Shown here: positions 26,049 through 34,280 of the stretch, one piece after another
How the letters are laid out: each line of letters starts with the position of its first letter
Position numbering within the stretch: the first letter of the stretch is position 1
From: JACVRW01 sp963803245
GTDB taxonomy: Bacteria; Actinomycetota; Thermoleophilia; Solirubrobacterales; Thermoleophilaceae
NCBI GenBank assembly: GCA_963803245.1
Contig: CAWDLI010000001.1
Span: forward strand, 1-64,000
Length of the DNA stretch: 64,000 nt
Direction of reading: 5' to 3'
The notes under the pieces: model-generated
What the model was told of the DNA's origin: nothing
The model's input: the letters and a program-made list of their open reading frames with translations, nothing else
Database searches by the model: none
Made by a program: the position numbers and the translations under genes

Positions 26049-27260
26049 TCACCGCGGGTCGCGCAGCCATAGCGACACATGGGCGGGCTGCATCGTGTCG
26101 TTGACGATGGACCTCAGCTCGGCGGACACGGCATGGAGCTCCACCTGGCGGCGCAGCCGGGCGCTGAAGCCTTCGAGGGTCCGCACGGCGTCGTAGCGGC
26201 GGCGGAAGAAGCGGTGATCGACGGCCTGCTGGATCCGTGCGCGTGCGGGCCTGAACAGGGCCGCCACGGCCAGCGTCGATCCGGCGATGGCGAGCTGCGA
26301 GTCGCTCGTGAGCGGTTGGAGGGCCTCTTGGAGCAGCAGCACCGTGGCGAGGTAGGTGGCGCCCAGCGCTACCGTGAGCGCGCCGTAGACGAGCGCGCGG
26401 TTGATGACCACGTCGATGTCGAAGAGCCGGTACCGGAGGATCGCCGCCCCCGCGGCGACGGGGAAGACGGTGAACCCGAGCCCGATCGTGGCCGCACCCC
26501 CGAGATCGACGCCCACGGCGACGTAGGCCACCAGCTGGCCCACCACCGCGAAGCCCGTGACCGCTGCGGCAAAGGCGAGCCACTTGAGCTGCTGGCGCTC
26601 CACCCCCCGAGACCGCCGGAGCCGTGCACGCAGCCCGAAGCATGCGAGGGCGATGGACGCCACGGTGAACAGGAAGCCGAACCCCGCCAGGGCATCCATC
26701 AGGCCGCGGGTGCCCGGGATACCGACGGGGTTGGTGGCGCTCTCGAACGGCTCTACGAGCGGGCCCGGGCCCAGCGTGCCGCCGGCGACCATCAAGCCGA
26801 TCCCGACCAGCGCGAGCCAGAGCACCGGGCGCCAGCGGGCGGAGGGGAGGCGCCCGTCAGGAAAGAGGAGCAGGGCGAGGCCGAGCAGGCCAAACGCCGG
26901 CGCGAGGCCGAGCTGCTGGAGCCACGCGGCCGTCCTGCCGCCGGGCCACGGGTCGGATGCGATGAAGAGCATCTGGTCCGCGAACTGATTGGCGAAGTCG
27001 GCCAGGCCGAGGATCAGGCCGGTCAAGCAGAAGATCCAGCCGATCGGGTTCTCGGGCACGCGGGCGGCGACCATGGCGCCCACGGTCGCGAACGCCAGCG
27101 AGGCGGTCAGGAAGGTCAGGCCACCCCAGCCCTCGAAGGTGCTCCCGTCCGCCACTGTGTGCTCGCCGGCGCCGAGTACGAGCAGGACGAGCGTGCCGGC
27201 GCCCAGCGCGAGGCAGACAGCCCAGACAAACCAGGCCAGCCGGCGCGTCGTCACATGCAT
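26049..27260 (-). CDS. membrane sensor protein resembling a histidine kinase input domain
   Basis: A 403-residue protein with about nine hydrophobic helices in the first 310 residues, then a cytoplasmic end (RIQQAVDHRFFRRRYDAVRT, LEGFSARLRRQVELHAVSA, MQPAHVSLWLRD). This is the N-terminal region typical of a class of actinobacterial sensor histidine kinases or GGDEF/PP2C proteins (ARVPENPIGWIFCLTGL, GVERQQLKWLAFAAAV, RYRLFDIDVVINRALVYGAL). No kinase, GAF or phosphatase domain follows, so it is a sensor module alone. A stop occurs where the kinase half would begin. Confidence 0.75.
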   Translation of the reverse strand: MHVTTRRLAWFVWAVCLALGAGTLVLLVLGAGEHTVADGSTFEGWGGLTFLTASLAFATVGAMVAARVPENPIGWIFCLTGLILGLADFANQFADQMLFIASDPWPGGRTAAWLQQLGLAPAFGLLGLALLLFPDGRLPSARWRPVLWLALVGIGLMVAGGTLGPGPLVEPFESATNPVGIPGTRGLMDALAGFGFLFTVASIALACFGLRARLRRSRGVERQQLKWLAFAAAVTGFAVVGQLVAYVAVGVDLGGAATIGLGFTVFPVAAGAAILRYRLFDIDVVINRALVYGALTVALGATYLATVLLLQEALQPLTSDSQLAIAGSTLAVAALFRPARARIQQAVDHRFFRRRYDAVRTLEGFSARLRRQVELHAVSAELRSIVNDTMQPAHVSLWLRDPR

Positions 27261-27329
27261 GCGGGCATTCTCCCGGCGAAGCGTCCAGGAAGCGTTACGG
27301 GGAGGCGCGGTGGCGCCGCCTACTGCGGC

Positions 27330-27683
27330 TCAGGCGCCGCGCTCGACCCGCTCGGGCTCTTCGCTGTCGGGCTGATCGCCGTCAGGATCGATCTCGGCGG
27401 CTCGGCGGTGATGGTCATCCGCGTCCGCCGCTAGCTCGTCTGCCTGCAGCGCCTGCTGGCGTGCGGCAGCCTCCTCGCGTCGTGCCCGCGCCGCGCGCTC
27501 GTCGGCCTCGGCCCGAGCGTGGTCGGCCCGCGCGCCACGAACCTCACCCTCGCGGCGAAGCTCGCCGGCTTCGACCCGGCGCGTCTCGTGGCGGTTCTCG
27601 CGGCCACGCCTGGCGGCCACGGCCAGCACCGCGAGCAGCACAAGCACTCCGATGACGATGGCAATGATGACTCCGGTATCCAT
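27330..27683 (-). CDS. single-pass membrane protein with Ala/Arg/Glu-rich coiled tail
   Basis: A 117-residue protein. An N-terminal membrane anchor (VIIAIVIGVLVLLAVLAVAA) is followed by about 60 residues of charged, Ala-rich coiled coil (HARAEADERAARARREEAA) and a disordered acidic end. The domain after the anchor resembles small stress-linked proteins seen in actinobacteria. An AGGAGGGACC site precedes the ATG. Confidence 0.65.
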   Translation of the reverse strand: MDTGVIIAIVIGVLVLLAVLAVAARRGRENRHETRRVEAGELRREGEVRGARADHARAEADERAARARREEAAARQQALQADELAADADDHHRRAAEIDPDGDQPDSEEPERVERGA

Positions 27684-27752
27684 GGTCCCTCCTCTTCTTG
27701 GTTCCCTGCAGCAGGAAACGGGTACCCACTTTGCGTAAGCGCCAACCTCCGC

Positions 27753-28202
27753 CTACGCGCCGTACACGAAGCGCACCACGCGGCCGCCGGCCGCGGTGCA
27801 GCGCATCACGTAGACCTCGTCACCGGTCTGCGTGTTGCGGCAGCGGAACCTGCCGCGCCGGCAGGAGGGATCGCAACGTCCCCAGCGGCCGGCCCAGAAC
27901 CGCCGCACCATCCGCCGAGCGGTGCGGCAGCGCACGACGCGCGTGTGGATGTCGTACACGCCCGCCCCAAAGATGTCCTCCTGGGTGAAGACGGGCTTCG
28001 TGCCCGAGTGCCCCTCCGGGTAGCCGTAGTTGCCGCAGTCCTTCACCGGCGCGGCCGACGCGGGCCCGCTGAGCAGGGCGAGCAGCGCGGCCGTGAGGAC
28101 CGCCGTCGTGAGGGCGCCAACGGCGCTATGGTGACGGGCGCGCCGGGGCGTGGCGCAGTCTGGTAGCGCACTCGGCTGGGGGCCGAGCGGTCGCTGGTTC
28201 AA
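27753..28202 (-). CDS. secreted Cys-rich small protein; start lies antisense to tRNA-Pro
   Basis: The mature part reads APVKDCGNYGYPEGHSGT, GVYDIHTRVVRCRTARRMVR, GRCDPSCRRGRFRCRNTQTG and VYVMRCTAAGGRVVRFVYGA, with six Cys likely paired after export. The preceding hydrophobic stretch (ALTTAVLTAALLALLSGPAS) is a signal peptide. There is no ATG, GTG or TTG in frame between this helix and position 28202, so the only usual start (TTG at 28202) lies inside the region antisense to tRNA-Pro. The true start may therefore be non-canonical. No family assigned. Confidence 0.55.
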   Translation of the reverse strand: MNQRPLGPQPSALPDCATPRRARHHSAVGALTTAVLTAALLALLSGPASAAPVKDCGNYGYPEGHSGTKPVFTQEDIFGAGVYDIHTRVVRCRTARRMVRRFWAGRWGRCDPSCRRGRFRCRNTQTGDEVYVMRCTAAGGRVVRFVYGA

Positions 28203-28217
28203 ATCCAGTCGCCCCGA
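28144..28217 (+). tRNA. tRNA-Pro (anticodon GGG)
   Basis: A 74-base tRNA with acceptor stem CGGGGCG/CGCCCCG, discriminator A, anticodon loop CTGGGGG in a CTCGG/CCGAG stem, and T arm CTGGTTCAAATCCAG. CCA is not encoded. It overlaps the apparent 5' end of the minus-strand secreted-protein gene. Confidence 0.95.
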
Positions 28218-28250
28218 TACACGGCCGGGGGTCTGATCAAGCCCACCGGC

Positions 28251-29108
28251 CTAGAAGAAGCCGCCGAGCCGGATGGCCTGCATCGAGCCGTAGTTGAACG
28301 AGCCGCCTCCGCCCTGGACCCTGCACCACAGGCTCACCTCGCCGCCGGCCGGCACCTGGGCGCCTGCGTTCATCGACAGCGAAGCATTCACGGTCTCTTC
28401 GTCTGCCCACACCCGTCGGTCGAAGGCTCCGCCTATGTGGGTGTTGCCGTTTCGGATCTCGCAGACCATGTCGCGGATGAGGTCGCCGGCGAACGGGGAC
28501 GCGGATCCGACGTTTGCCGTCGCGATGATGGAGTAGGCCCCGGCTGGGAGGACCTTCCCGCCGAGCTTGGTGAAGGCGTCGTTCAACCCGCCTGGGGTCA
28601 GGGTCACGAAGGTCGCGATGGCCGTGTTGAGCGACCCCTCGTTGATGTCTAGTCCGGTGAGAGAGTCGTCCAGCACCTCGTCGCCCGTCACCGCACCTGA
28701 CCGGATGTCTGACTGTAGGAGCGAGTCGTTCAGCACCTCGTCGCTCCCGACCGCCCCCGAGGCGATGTCGCTGGCGAGCAGGGTGTCGTTGAACGCGAGG
28801 AATTCCTCGCGGATGTCGGTCGGGCCAAGCGAAGAGGTGTCGGCCACGTCGTCGCCGGTGAGCGTGCCGTCGACGACGTCCACACCGAGGAAGCTGTGCA
28901 CGTCGAACGTGTTGATGGTGTTGTCCTTGACGTCGCCGCTCTGGATGTCGTCGTTGCGGATGTCGATGGACCTGACCTCGCCGTCCACGATGTCCGTGCT
29001 GAAGACCGTGTTGGCCGCGTAGGCGCTGCCGGTGCCGACGGCGGCGAACAGCGCCAGGTAGGCGACCACGGTCGTGTGACTCGGTCGCCGGAATCGGATG
29101 CGGGGCAT
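28251..29108 (-). CDS. secreted protein with pentapeptide-like DI/V repeats
   Basis: A 285-residue exported protein. A basic N-terminus and signal (VVAYLALFAAVGTGSAYA) are followed by about 100 residues of short repeats with the rhythm SxDIxxxxVxxxDI (for example FSTDIVDGEVRSIDIRNDDI), which resemble a right-handed beta-coil of secreted actinobacterial proteins. The C-terminal 110 residues form a TNF/C1q-like or beta-sandwich domain (VLPAGAYSIIATANVG, VPAGGEVSLWCRVQGGGGSF). It is probably a cell-surface or matrix protein. I chose the ATG at 29108, with AAGGGACC upstream. Confidence 0.7.
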   Translation of the reverse strand: MPRIRFRRPSHTTVVAYLALFAAVGTGSAYAANTVFSTDIVDGEVRSIDIRNDDIQSGDVKDNTINTFDVHSFLGVDVVDGTLTGDDVADTSSLGPTDIREEFLAFNDTLLASDIASGAVGSDEVLNDSLLQSDIRSGAVTGDEVLDDSLTGLDINEGSLNTAIATFVTLTPGGLNDAFTKLGGKVLPAGAYSIIATANVGSASPFAGDLIRDMVCEIRNGNTHIGGAFDRRVWADEETVNASLSMNAGAQVPAGGEVSLWCRVQGGGGSFNYGSMQAIRLGGFF

Positions 29109-29251
29109 GGCTTGGTCCCTTCGCGGCAGGGCGGCCGCACGCATTTGGGATCTACGGGCGGCCGTGCCTACGGCGAGTCAAGCCTTCGTGCCACGGGCGA
29201 GCCTAACCCGGCCCAATGATCAAGGCAACCCGACCGGTAGGATCGACCGCC

Positions 29252-29623
29252 ATGGACGTCACCGGAGTCGACTTCATCGCCGTGCCCACCCGTGACTTCG
29301 AGAAGGCGGGCGAGTTCTACGGCACCGTGCTCGGCCTAGAGCGCTCGAAGCGGTGGGGGGACATGCCGGCGGGCGAGTTCGAGACGGGCAGCCTGACCAT
29401 CGCGATCATGCAGTCCGACGCGTTCGGCATCGAGTTCCAGCCGCACTCCCACCCGATCGCGCTGCACGTCGACGACGTTGCGGCCGCGCGCGCGGAACTC
29501 GAGTCCCAGGGGATCGAGTTCCGCGGCGACACCATGGACAGCGGCGTCTGCCACATGGCCCACTTCGCGGACCCGGACGGCAACGCGCTGATGCTCCACT
29601 GCCGCTACGCGCCGCCCGCCTGA
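29252..29623 (+). CDS. VOC-family (glyoxalase/bleomycin-resistance) protein
   Basis: A 123-residue vicinal-oxygen-chelate protein with two beta-alpha-beta-beta-beta halves: DFIAVPTRDFEKAGEFYGTV with LGLERSKRWGD in the first, and HPIALHVDDVAAARAELESQ with HFADPDGNALMLHCRY in the second. Candidate metal ligands are the His in ALHVDD and a Glu/His at the second half end. The substrate is unknown. I chose the ATG at 29252, with AGGA nine bases upstream. Confidence 0.85.
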   Translation: MDVTGVDFIAVPTRDFEKAGEFYGTVLGLERSKRWGDMPAGEFETGSLTIAIMQSDAFGIEFQPHSHPIALHVDDVAAARAELESQGIEFRGDTMDSGVCHMAHFADPDGNALMLHCRYAPPA

Positions 29624-29624
29624 C

Positions 29625-30719
29625 TCAGCGCTCCAGCGCGCCGGCGTCCGGAGCGGCGCCGCGTGCCTTCGCGTTCTGATCGGTCTTGACGACGTCGCGC
29701 GGATTGGCGGCGTTGAGCGCGGGCGATCCCGCCTGTAGGCGGAAGTCGTTCGCGGCCGGGTTCACCCATCCGAACGGTGCCGTCCTGGTCTTGGTGCTCG
29801 CGGCCGGGGTGACCTGCTTGTCGGTGGCGGAGCACTTCTTGCCCACGTTGTTGCTGAAGGACATTCCGCTGATGCAGGACCAGTCGCCCACGTTGTTGAC
29901 CCAGCGAGACGCGCCCGTCGCGGCCTTGTCGCCGATCGCCGCGGGCGTCTCGAAGGTGTTGTTGCGCACGACCCAGTTGGCCATCGTGCCGCCACCTGAC
30001 TCCACCGCTCCGGTGTAGCCGACCACGAGCGAGTAGTAGTGCCAGGAGTCGGGCTCGATCATCGTCGCGTGGGCGAAGACGTTGTTCTCGATGGTGACGT
30101 TCCCGTAGGCGGGGGGCCGCGGCTCCCACCAGGTTCCGTATGTGAAGAAGAGGTCCATCGTCGCGCAGGAGTGGAAGATGCTGTTCCGGACGGTCATGCC
30201 GGGCACGACGATCGCGTAGACGCACTCGTTGTGCACCTGCGAGTTGGTCAGACGCACGTCGTGGAACTCGACGTCGTCGAACGTGAAGTTCCTACCGCTG
30301 ATCTGGGCGCCCTTGTCGTCCGTGACGTTGCCGATGCGACCGCGCTTGAACGTCACGTAGTCGCCGCTGCTGTCGAACGCAACGGTCTTGGCAAAGGCGG
30401 CGTCCACGTCGAGGCCGGTGAAGGTCACGCGGTTGGCGTTGTTCTCCAGGCCTCGCAGCTTCGCTCCGGTGGTGCCCTGGAACGTGATCCGGCGGTCGCC
30501 CGCCGGCACCGTCTGCTTGGGATAGACGCCGGGCTTGACAACCACGAGGCTTCGCTTCTGCTCGGCAGCGACGGCGGCGGCCCGTGCGAAGGTGCGACAC
30601 GGCTGCTTGCTCGTGCACTTGCCGCTGTCCGAGCCGGTGGGGGAGACGTAAACCGGCGCACAGCCGGCGAGGACTCCAGCCGCGGCTACGGCCGCGACTA
30701 CCACTGAGCGGCGCCTCAT
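29625..30719 (-). CDS. right-handed beta-helix lipoprotein
   Basis: A 364-residue exported protein. A lipoprotein signal (VVVAAVAAAGVLAGC) and a short beta region (VYVSPTGSDSGKCTSKQPCRTFARA) precede a pectate-lyase-type parallel beta-helix (RITFQGTTGAKLRGLENNAN, FTFDDVEFHDVRL, MTVRNSIFHSCATMDLFF, VTIENNVFAHATM, WVVRNNTFETPA) and a C-terminal FRLQAGSPALNAAN, the usual end of such folds. No pectinase catalytic triad is obvious. It may bind or cleave a polysaccharide at the cell surface. I chose the ATG at 30719. Confidence 0.8.
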   Translation of the reverse strand: MRRRSVVVAAVAAAGVLAGCAPVYVSPTGSDSGKCTSKQPCRTFARAAAVAAEQKRSLVVVKPGVYPKQTVPAGDRRITFQGTTGAKLRGLENNANRVTFTGLDVDAAFAKTVAFDSSGDYVTFKRGRIGNVTDDKGAQISGRNFTFDDVEFHDVRLTNSQVHNECVYAIVVPGMTVRNSIFHSCATMDLFFTYGTWWEPRPPAYGNVTIENNVFAHATMIEPDSWHYYSLVVGYTGAVESGGGTMANWVVRNNTFETPAAIGDKAATGASRWVNNVGDWSCISGMSFSNNVGKKCSATDKQVTPAASTKTRTAPFGWVNPAANDFRLQAGSPALNAANPRDVVKTDQNAKARGAAPDAGALER

Positions 30720-30940
30720 GCGGAGGCCTGGGCGAGGGCGAACGGGCGTGCGACAAGCATGTGCGTGATGACCACTTTCGTGTTCGGCGGCAGGGCAGCG
30801 ACAGGAACGTCGCGGGATGTGGCCTCCGCGGGAACACGGCATCCATGCCGCGCCACGGAGGCGAACGTGGCTTATTCCCCGATTTTTCAGAACTCAATCA
30901 ACCGGGCGCCGTCCTGCAAGCAGGCCGGCCGGTGGTGAGT

Positions 30941-33478
30941 CTAGGGCTGTCGCGCCGAGTAGCTGGCCGTGTAGGCCCTGTCCCCGGCCGGCGTGACGAC
31001 GTGGCTCGCCGCGCCGCCGTCCGACCAGGAGCCGAAGTCGTAGACCTTCCCGGCGAACGTCTGTGGTGTGGGCGCTCCCACTGTGTTGGCCGAGCCCTGG
31101 ATGACCGAACGGCTGAACGGCGTGGGGAGGCGCGCCCCGTTGAAGCCCAGATCGAGGCCGCTCGGGTTCGTGGCGAAGGAGAGCTCCACGGTCTTCGGGT
31201 CGAGCCGGATCGTGCGGGTGTCGGTGAGTCCGCCGCTGTCGCGGACGGTGAGCCTCAGCTGGAGATATGACGGGTACTCATGGTCGGGGGCGGGGAATGT
31301 CGCGTGGTTCACGCCGTCGTAGGTCTGCAGCGCGTGCTCGTGGCAGCCGCTCGGGCAGTGATCCAGCAACACGGCCCAGCTCATGGCGCTCGCCGGCAGC
31401 GCGCCGTCCTGAGGATCGGTGCCGCTGCCCTCGAAGTCGATGGGGTCGCCGACCTTCCACGTGAATCCGGTCGTGGGCGCCACGATGGTCGCGGTGGGAG
31501 GGGTGTTCCCGGCGGTGATCCCCACGAAGTCGGTGGCCGTCGCGCCGTGGCTGTCGGTGACCTTCAGGCCCACGTTGTAGGTGCCCTCGAACGGGTAGGC
31601 GTAGGCGATCTGCGCGGTCGACGCGTCGTCGAACGCGCCGTCGCCGTCGAGGTCCCAGGCGTAGGCGATGGAGTCGCCGCTGTCGGGATCGCTCGAGCCC
31701 GAGCCGTCGAACGTGACCGCGAGCGGCGTGCTGCCGGTGGTGGTCGACGCGCTGGCCACAGCCTTGGGCGCCTGGTTGCCCTCGGCGTAGTGGATCCGCT
31801 TGATCGTGCCGCCCCAGACGTCCGCGTAGTACAGATCGCTTCCGGGGCCGAACTGGATGTCCACGGGCATGGACGCCCCCGACCTGAAGACCCTGACCCT
31901 GGACGGGCTCGGGAGGCTGCCTCCCGAGCGCTCCATGACCCAGATGCACTTGCGGGCGTAGTCGGCGAAGAACAGCGCGCCGTCGAACTCGGCCGGCAGC
32001 GTGTTCCCGGGCGGCGCGAAGGTCATCCCCGAGATCGACGACGTGCCAGTGGGGCAGGTCTCCTCTGAGAACACCTTGGCCGAGTGCTCGTACGCGAAGA
32101 ACGGTGAGGCCACCGACCCGCTGCCGTAGAGCGTCTCGCAGATCCCGAGGTTGGCCGAGTCGTACCCGCCCTGGCGGATCAGCCCCTCGTAACAGGGCCA
32201 GCCGAAGTTCTCGACGGTCGCGTCGGTGGGATCGGCGATCCGGTTGATCTCCTCGGTGGTGTTCCAGCCCACGTCGCCGACCCACACCTCGTTGGTTCCG
32301 GGGCGGATCGCGAAGCGGAAGGGATTGCGCAGCCCGTAGGCCACGATCCTGCGCGCGTCCGGGTCTTCGCTACCCGCGAGCGGGTTTGCCGGCAGCCCCT
32401 CACCGGTGTCGGGGTCCACCCGCAGGATGCTTCCGTCGAGTGTCGTCGGGTCGCTCGGCGTGCGCAGGTCCTGGCTTCGCAGCGCGCCGCCCTGGGCGCT
32501 GGGCGCCGTCTGGGCATCGCCGACCCCGACCGGCGGGTCGTCACACGGATTCAGCGGGATCCCCGCCTGTCCGTAGTCCACGAAGTCGGGGCTGGCGGCC
32601 TCGCCGCCGCTCACGTACAGGGCGCCGTCCGCCCCGAAGCGCAGGTCGCCGATCGTATGCGTCGGGCCCTGCTGGCACCAATCCTCGATCAGGACCTGCT
32701 CGTGGCCCACCACCTGGTTGCCGTCCAGCTGGAGCCGCGAGAGGCGGGCGCTGTCCACGCACCCGTTCGTGGTGGGGCCCGGCGGCGTGGGGCACGTGTC
32801 GTTCCACGTGGGCGCGGTTCCGCCGATCGGGGCGTCGTAGGTGTAGAGCACGTAGATGAACGGGCGAGCGGGGAAGGCCGGGTCGAGCGCCAGGCCGAGC
32901 AGCCCGCGATCCCAGTTGTGGTCCACCTCCGGCCGCAGGTTGGCGACCATCGTGGGCGTGGGGTCGCCGAGGCCGTCGAAGACCTTGATCCCGCCCGGCT
33001 TCTCCGCGACGAAGATTCGGCCGTCGGGCGCGAAGCGCACCGCGGTGGGAGCCTCGAGCCCGCTGAACGCGGTGATCTCCTGGAAGCCCGGTAGCAGCCC
33101 CGGGGAGCCCGTCTTCAGCGTGAGGTCCTTCCCGCAGCCGGAGCCGGACGGATTGGATGCGCAGATCCTGTAGTGGTAGAGCGTGTCCGGAGCGAGTCCG
33201 GTCACGCGCTCCGAGACGGCCTGCTGGTTCGTGCCGGAGCCGGCGCTCCGGTGCGCCGTCTCGGTCCCGTAGCCGGTCGTCTTCCCGTACTTGAACCACC
33301 ACTGCGTGGCCTGGCCGCCGGCGCTCCCATGACCGTGGAGGGTGGCCGCCTTGTCGGTTACGTCGGTGGCGGGGTCGGTGTCGCCGCTGACGCAGCTCGC
33401 GGTTACCGCCGCGATCGCGAGGAGCAGTGCGAGCCCGCCCCGGTTGAACCGCGGGGAGCGAACGGAGGGGAGGGGCAC
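30941..33478 (-). CDS. PQQ-type sugar dehydrogenase lipoprotein with Fn3-like and PKD domains (copy B)
   Basis: A paralogue of the protein at 8382-10904, with the same order of parts: signal (LALLLAIAAVTASC), Fn3-like module (TQWWFKYGKTTGYGTET), sugar dehydrogenase propeller (APTAVRFAPDGRIFVAEKPG, NWDRGLLGLALDP, GDVGWNTTEEINRI), PKD (AYAWDLDGDGAFDDAS) and a C-terminal beta domain (DHEYPSYLQLRLTVRDSGG). Motif strings match almost word for word. It may oxidise sugars at the cell surface with PQQ. A GTG at 33478 is my start; a TTG at 33502 is also possible. It is a same-strand direct repeat of copy A. Confidence 0.85.
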   Translation of the reverse strand: MPLPSVRSPRFNRGGLALLLAIAAVTASCVSGDTDPATDVTDKAATLHGHGSAGGQATQWWFKYGKTTGYGTETAHRSAGSGTNQQAVSERVTGLAPDTLYHYRICASNPSGSGCGKDLTLKTGSPGLLPGFQEITAFSGLEAPTAVRFAPDGRIFVAEKPGGIKVFDGLGDPTPTMVANLRPEVDHNWDRGLLGLALDPAFPARPFIYVLYTYDAPIGGTAPTWNDTCPTPPGPTTNGCVDSARLSRLQLDGNQVVGHEQVLIEDWCQQGPTHTIGDLRFGADGALYVSGGEAASPDFVDYGQAGIPLNPCDDPPVGVGDAQTAPSAQGGALRSQDLRTPSDPTTLDGSILRVDPDTGEGLPANPLAGSEDPDARRIVAYGLRNPFRFAIRPGTNEVWVGDVGWNTTEEINRIADPTDATVENFGWPCYEGLIRQGGYDSANLGICETLYGSGSVASPFFAYEHSAKVFSEETCPTGTSSISGMTFAPPGNTLPAEFDGALFFADYARKCIWVMERSGGSLPSPSRVRVFRSGASMPVDIQFGPGSDLYYADVWGGTIKRIHYAEGNQAPKAVASASTTTGSTPLAVTFDGSGSSDPDSGDSIAYAWDLDGDGAFDDASTAQIAYAYPFEGTYNVGLKVTDSHGATATDFVGITAGNTPPTATIVAPTTGFTWKVGDPIDFEGSGTDPQDGALPASAMSWAVLLDHCPSGCHEHALQTYDGVNHATFPAPDHEYPSYLQLRLTVRDSGGLTDTRTIRLDPKTVELSFATNPSGLDLGFNGARLPTPFSRSVIQGSANTVGAPTPQTFAGKVYDFGSWSDGGAASHVVTPAGDRAYTASYSARQP

Positions 33479-33585
33479 ATCGCGGTGCAGTCGGACTTCC
33501 AACGGTGGGGTGGCCGCACGTCCTTGTGCACTGTTCGTCCTGGGCCGACTATCGCCCTGTTGGAAGGCGCTGTCAATATGCGCCG

Positions 33586-34209
33586 GTGCACTCGCTCGTC
33601 GTCGGTTTCGGGTTGGGCTTCTTCGTCGCGCTTCAGCTCGGCCCGATGTCGCTGTTCCTGGTCCGCTCGACCCTGCGGGTGGGGTGGGTCGTGGGGCTGT
33701 CGATCGGGGCGGGGATAGCGCTGGTCGATGCCCTCTACGCGGCCTGCGGAGCCGCGGGCGCGGCCCCGTTCCTCACCATCGAGCCGGTGCGCGTGGCCCT
33801 CGGGCTGATCGGCGCGGCGGTGCTCATCGCGCTCGGGGCGCGCACGCTCTACAGCGCGTTCCGGGTGCGGACCGGCGGCGAGGTCGGCGCCGAGGTGGCC
33901 ACCCCGGGCCGCGCCTTCCGGACCGCGCTCGCCGGGACGGCGTCGAACCCGGCGACGATCGCGTCGTGGGCGGCGATCTTCGCCGCCGCCAGCGCGGCCG
34001 GCGCGGCGGACAGCTCGGGCGGCGCGGTTCTGCTCGTGATGGGCGTGGGAGCCGGGAGCCTCGTCTGGACGACCCTCCTTGCGAGTGGCACCGCGGTCGC
34101 GCGGCGCGCCATGGGCGAGCGCGCCATGAGGGTGGCCGACGGGGTGGCCGGGCTCGGGCTGATCGCCTTCGGCGGCGTGCTCGCGTACGACGCCACGCGC
34201 GACGGCTAG
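33586..34209 (+). CDS. LysE-family amino acid exporter
   Basis: A 207-residue inner-membrane protein with six hydrophobic helices and the LysE/RhtB signature GLGFFVALQLGPMSLFLVRS in the first helix. The centre has VGLSIGAGIALVDALYAACG and a second-half TASNPATIASWAAIF, the family's usual NP motif. It probably exports amino acids or small solutes. The GTG at 33586 (MHSLVVGFG) is my start. It runs divergent from the PQQ dehydrogenase gene. Confidence 0.82.
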   Translation: MHSLVVGFGLGFFVALQLGPMSLFLVRSTLRVGWVVGLSIGAGIALVDALYAACGAAGAAPFLTIEPVRVALGLIGAAVLIALGARTLYSAFRVRTGGEVGAEVATPGRAFRTALAGTASNPATIASWAAIFAAASAAGAADSSGGAVLLVMGVGAGSLVWTTLLASGTAVARRAMGERAMRVADGVAGLGLIAFGGVLAYDATRDG

Positions 34210-34280
34210 CCGCCCTCCGCGTTTCCCCAGCGTCGGGCCGGGTAGGCCGAACACGCAGGGTCGACGGGAGGAGACTCGGG

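Noticed and set aside
30720..30940. A possible gene in the 221 bases between the beta-helix lipoprotein and the second PQQ dehydrogenase
   Set aside because: No frame with a good start and composition; only a weak GCCTCCG/CGGAGGC inverted repeat is seen.
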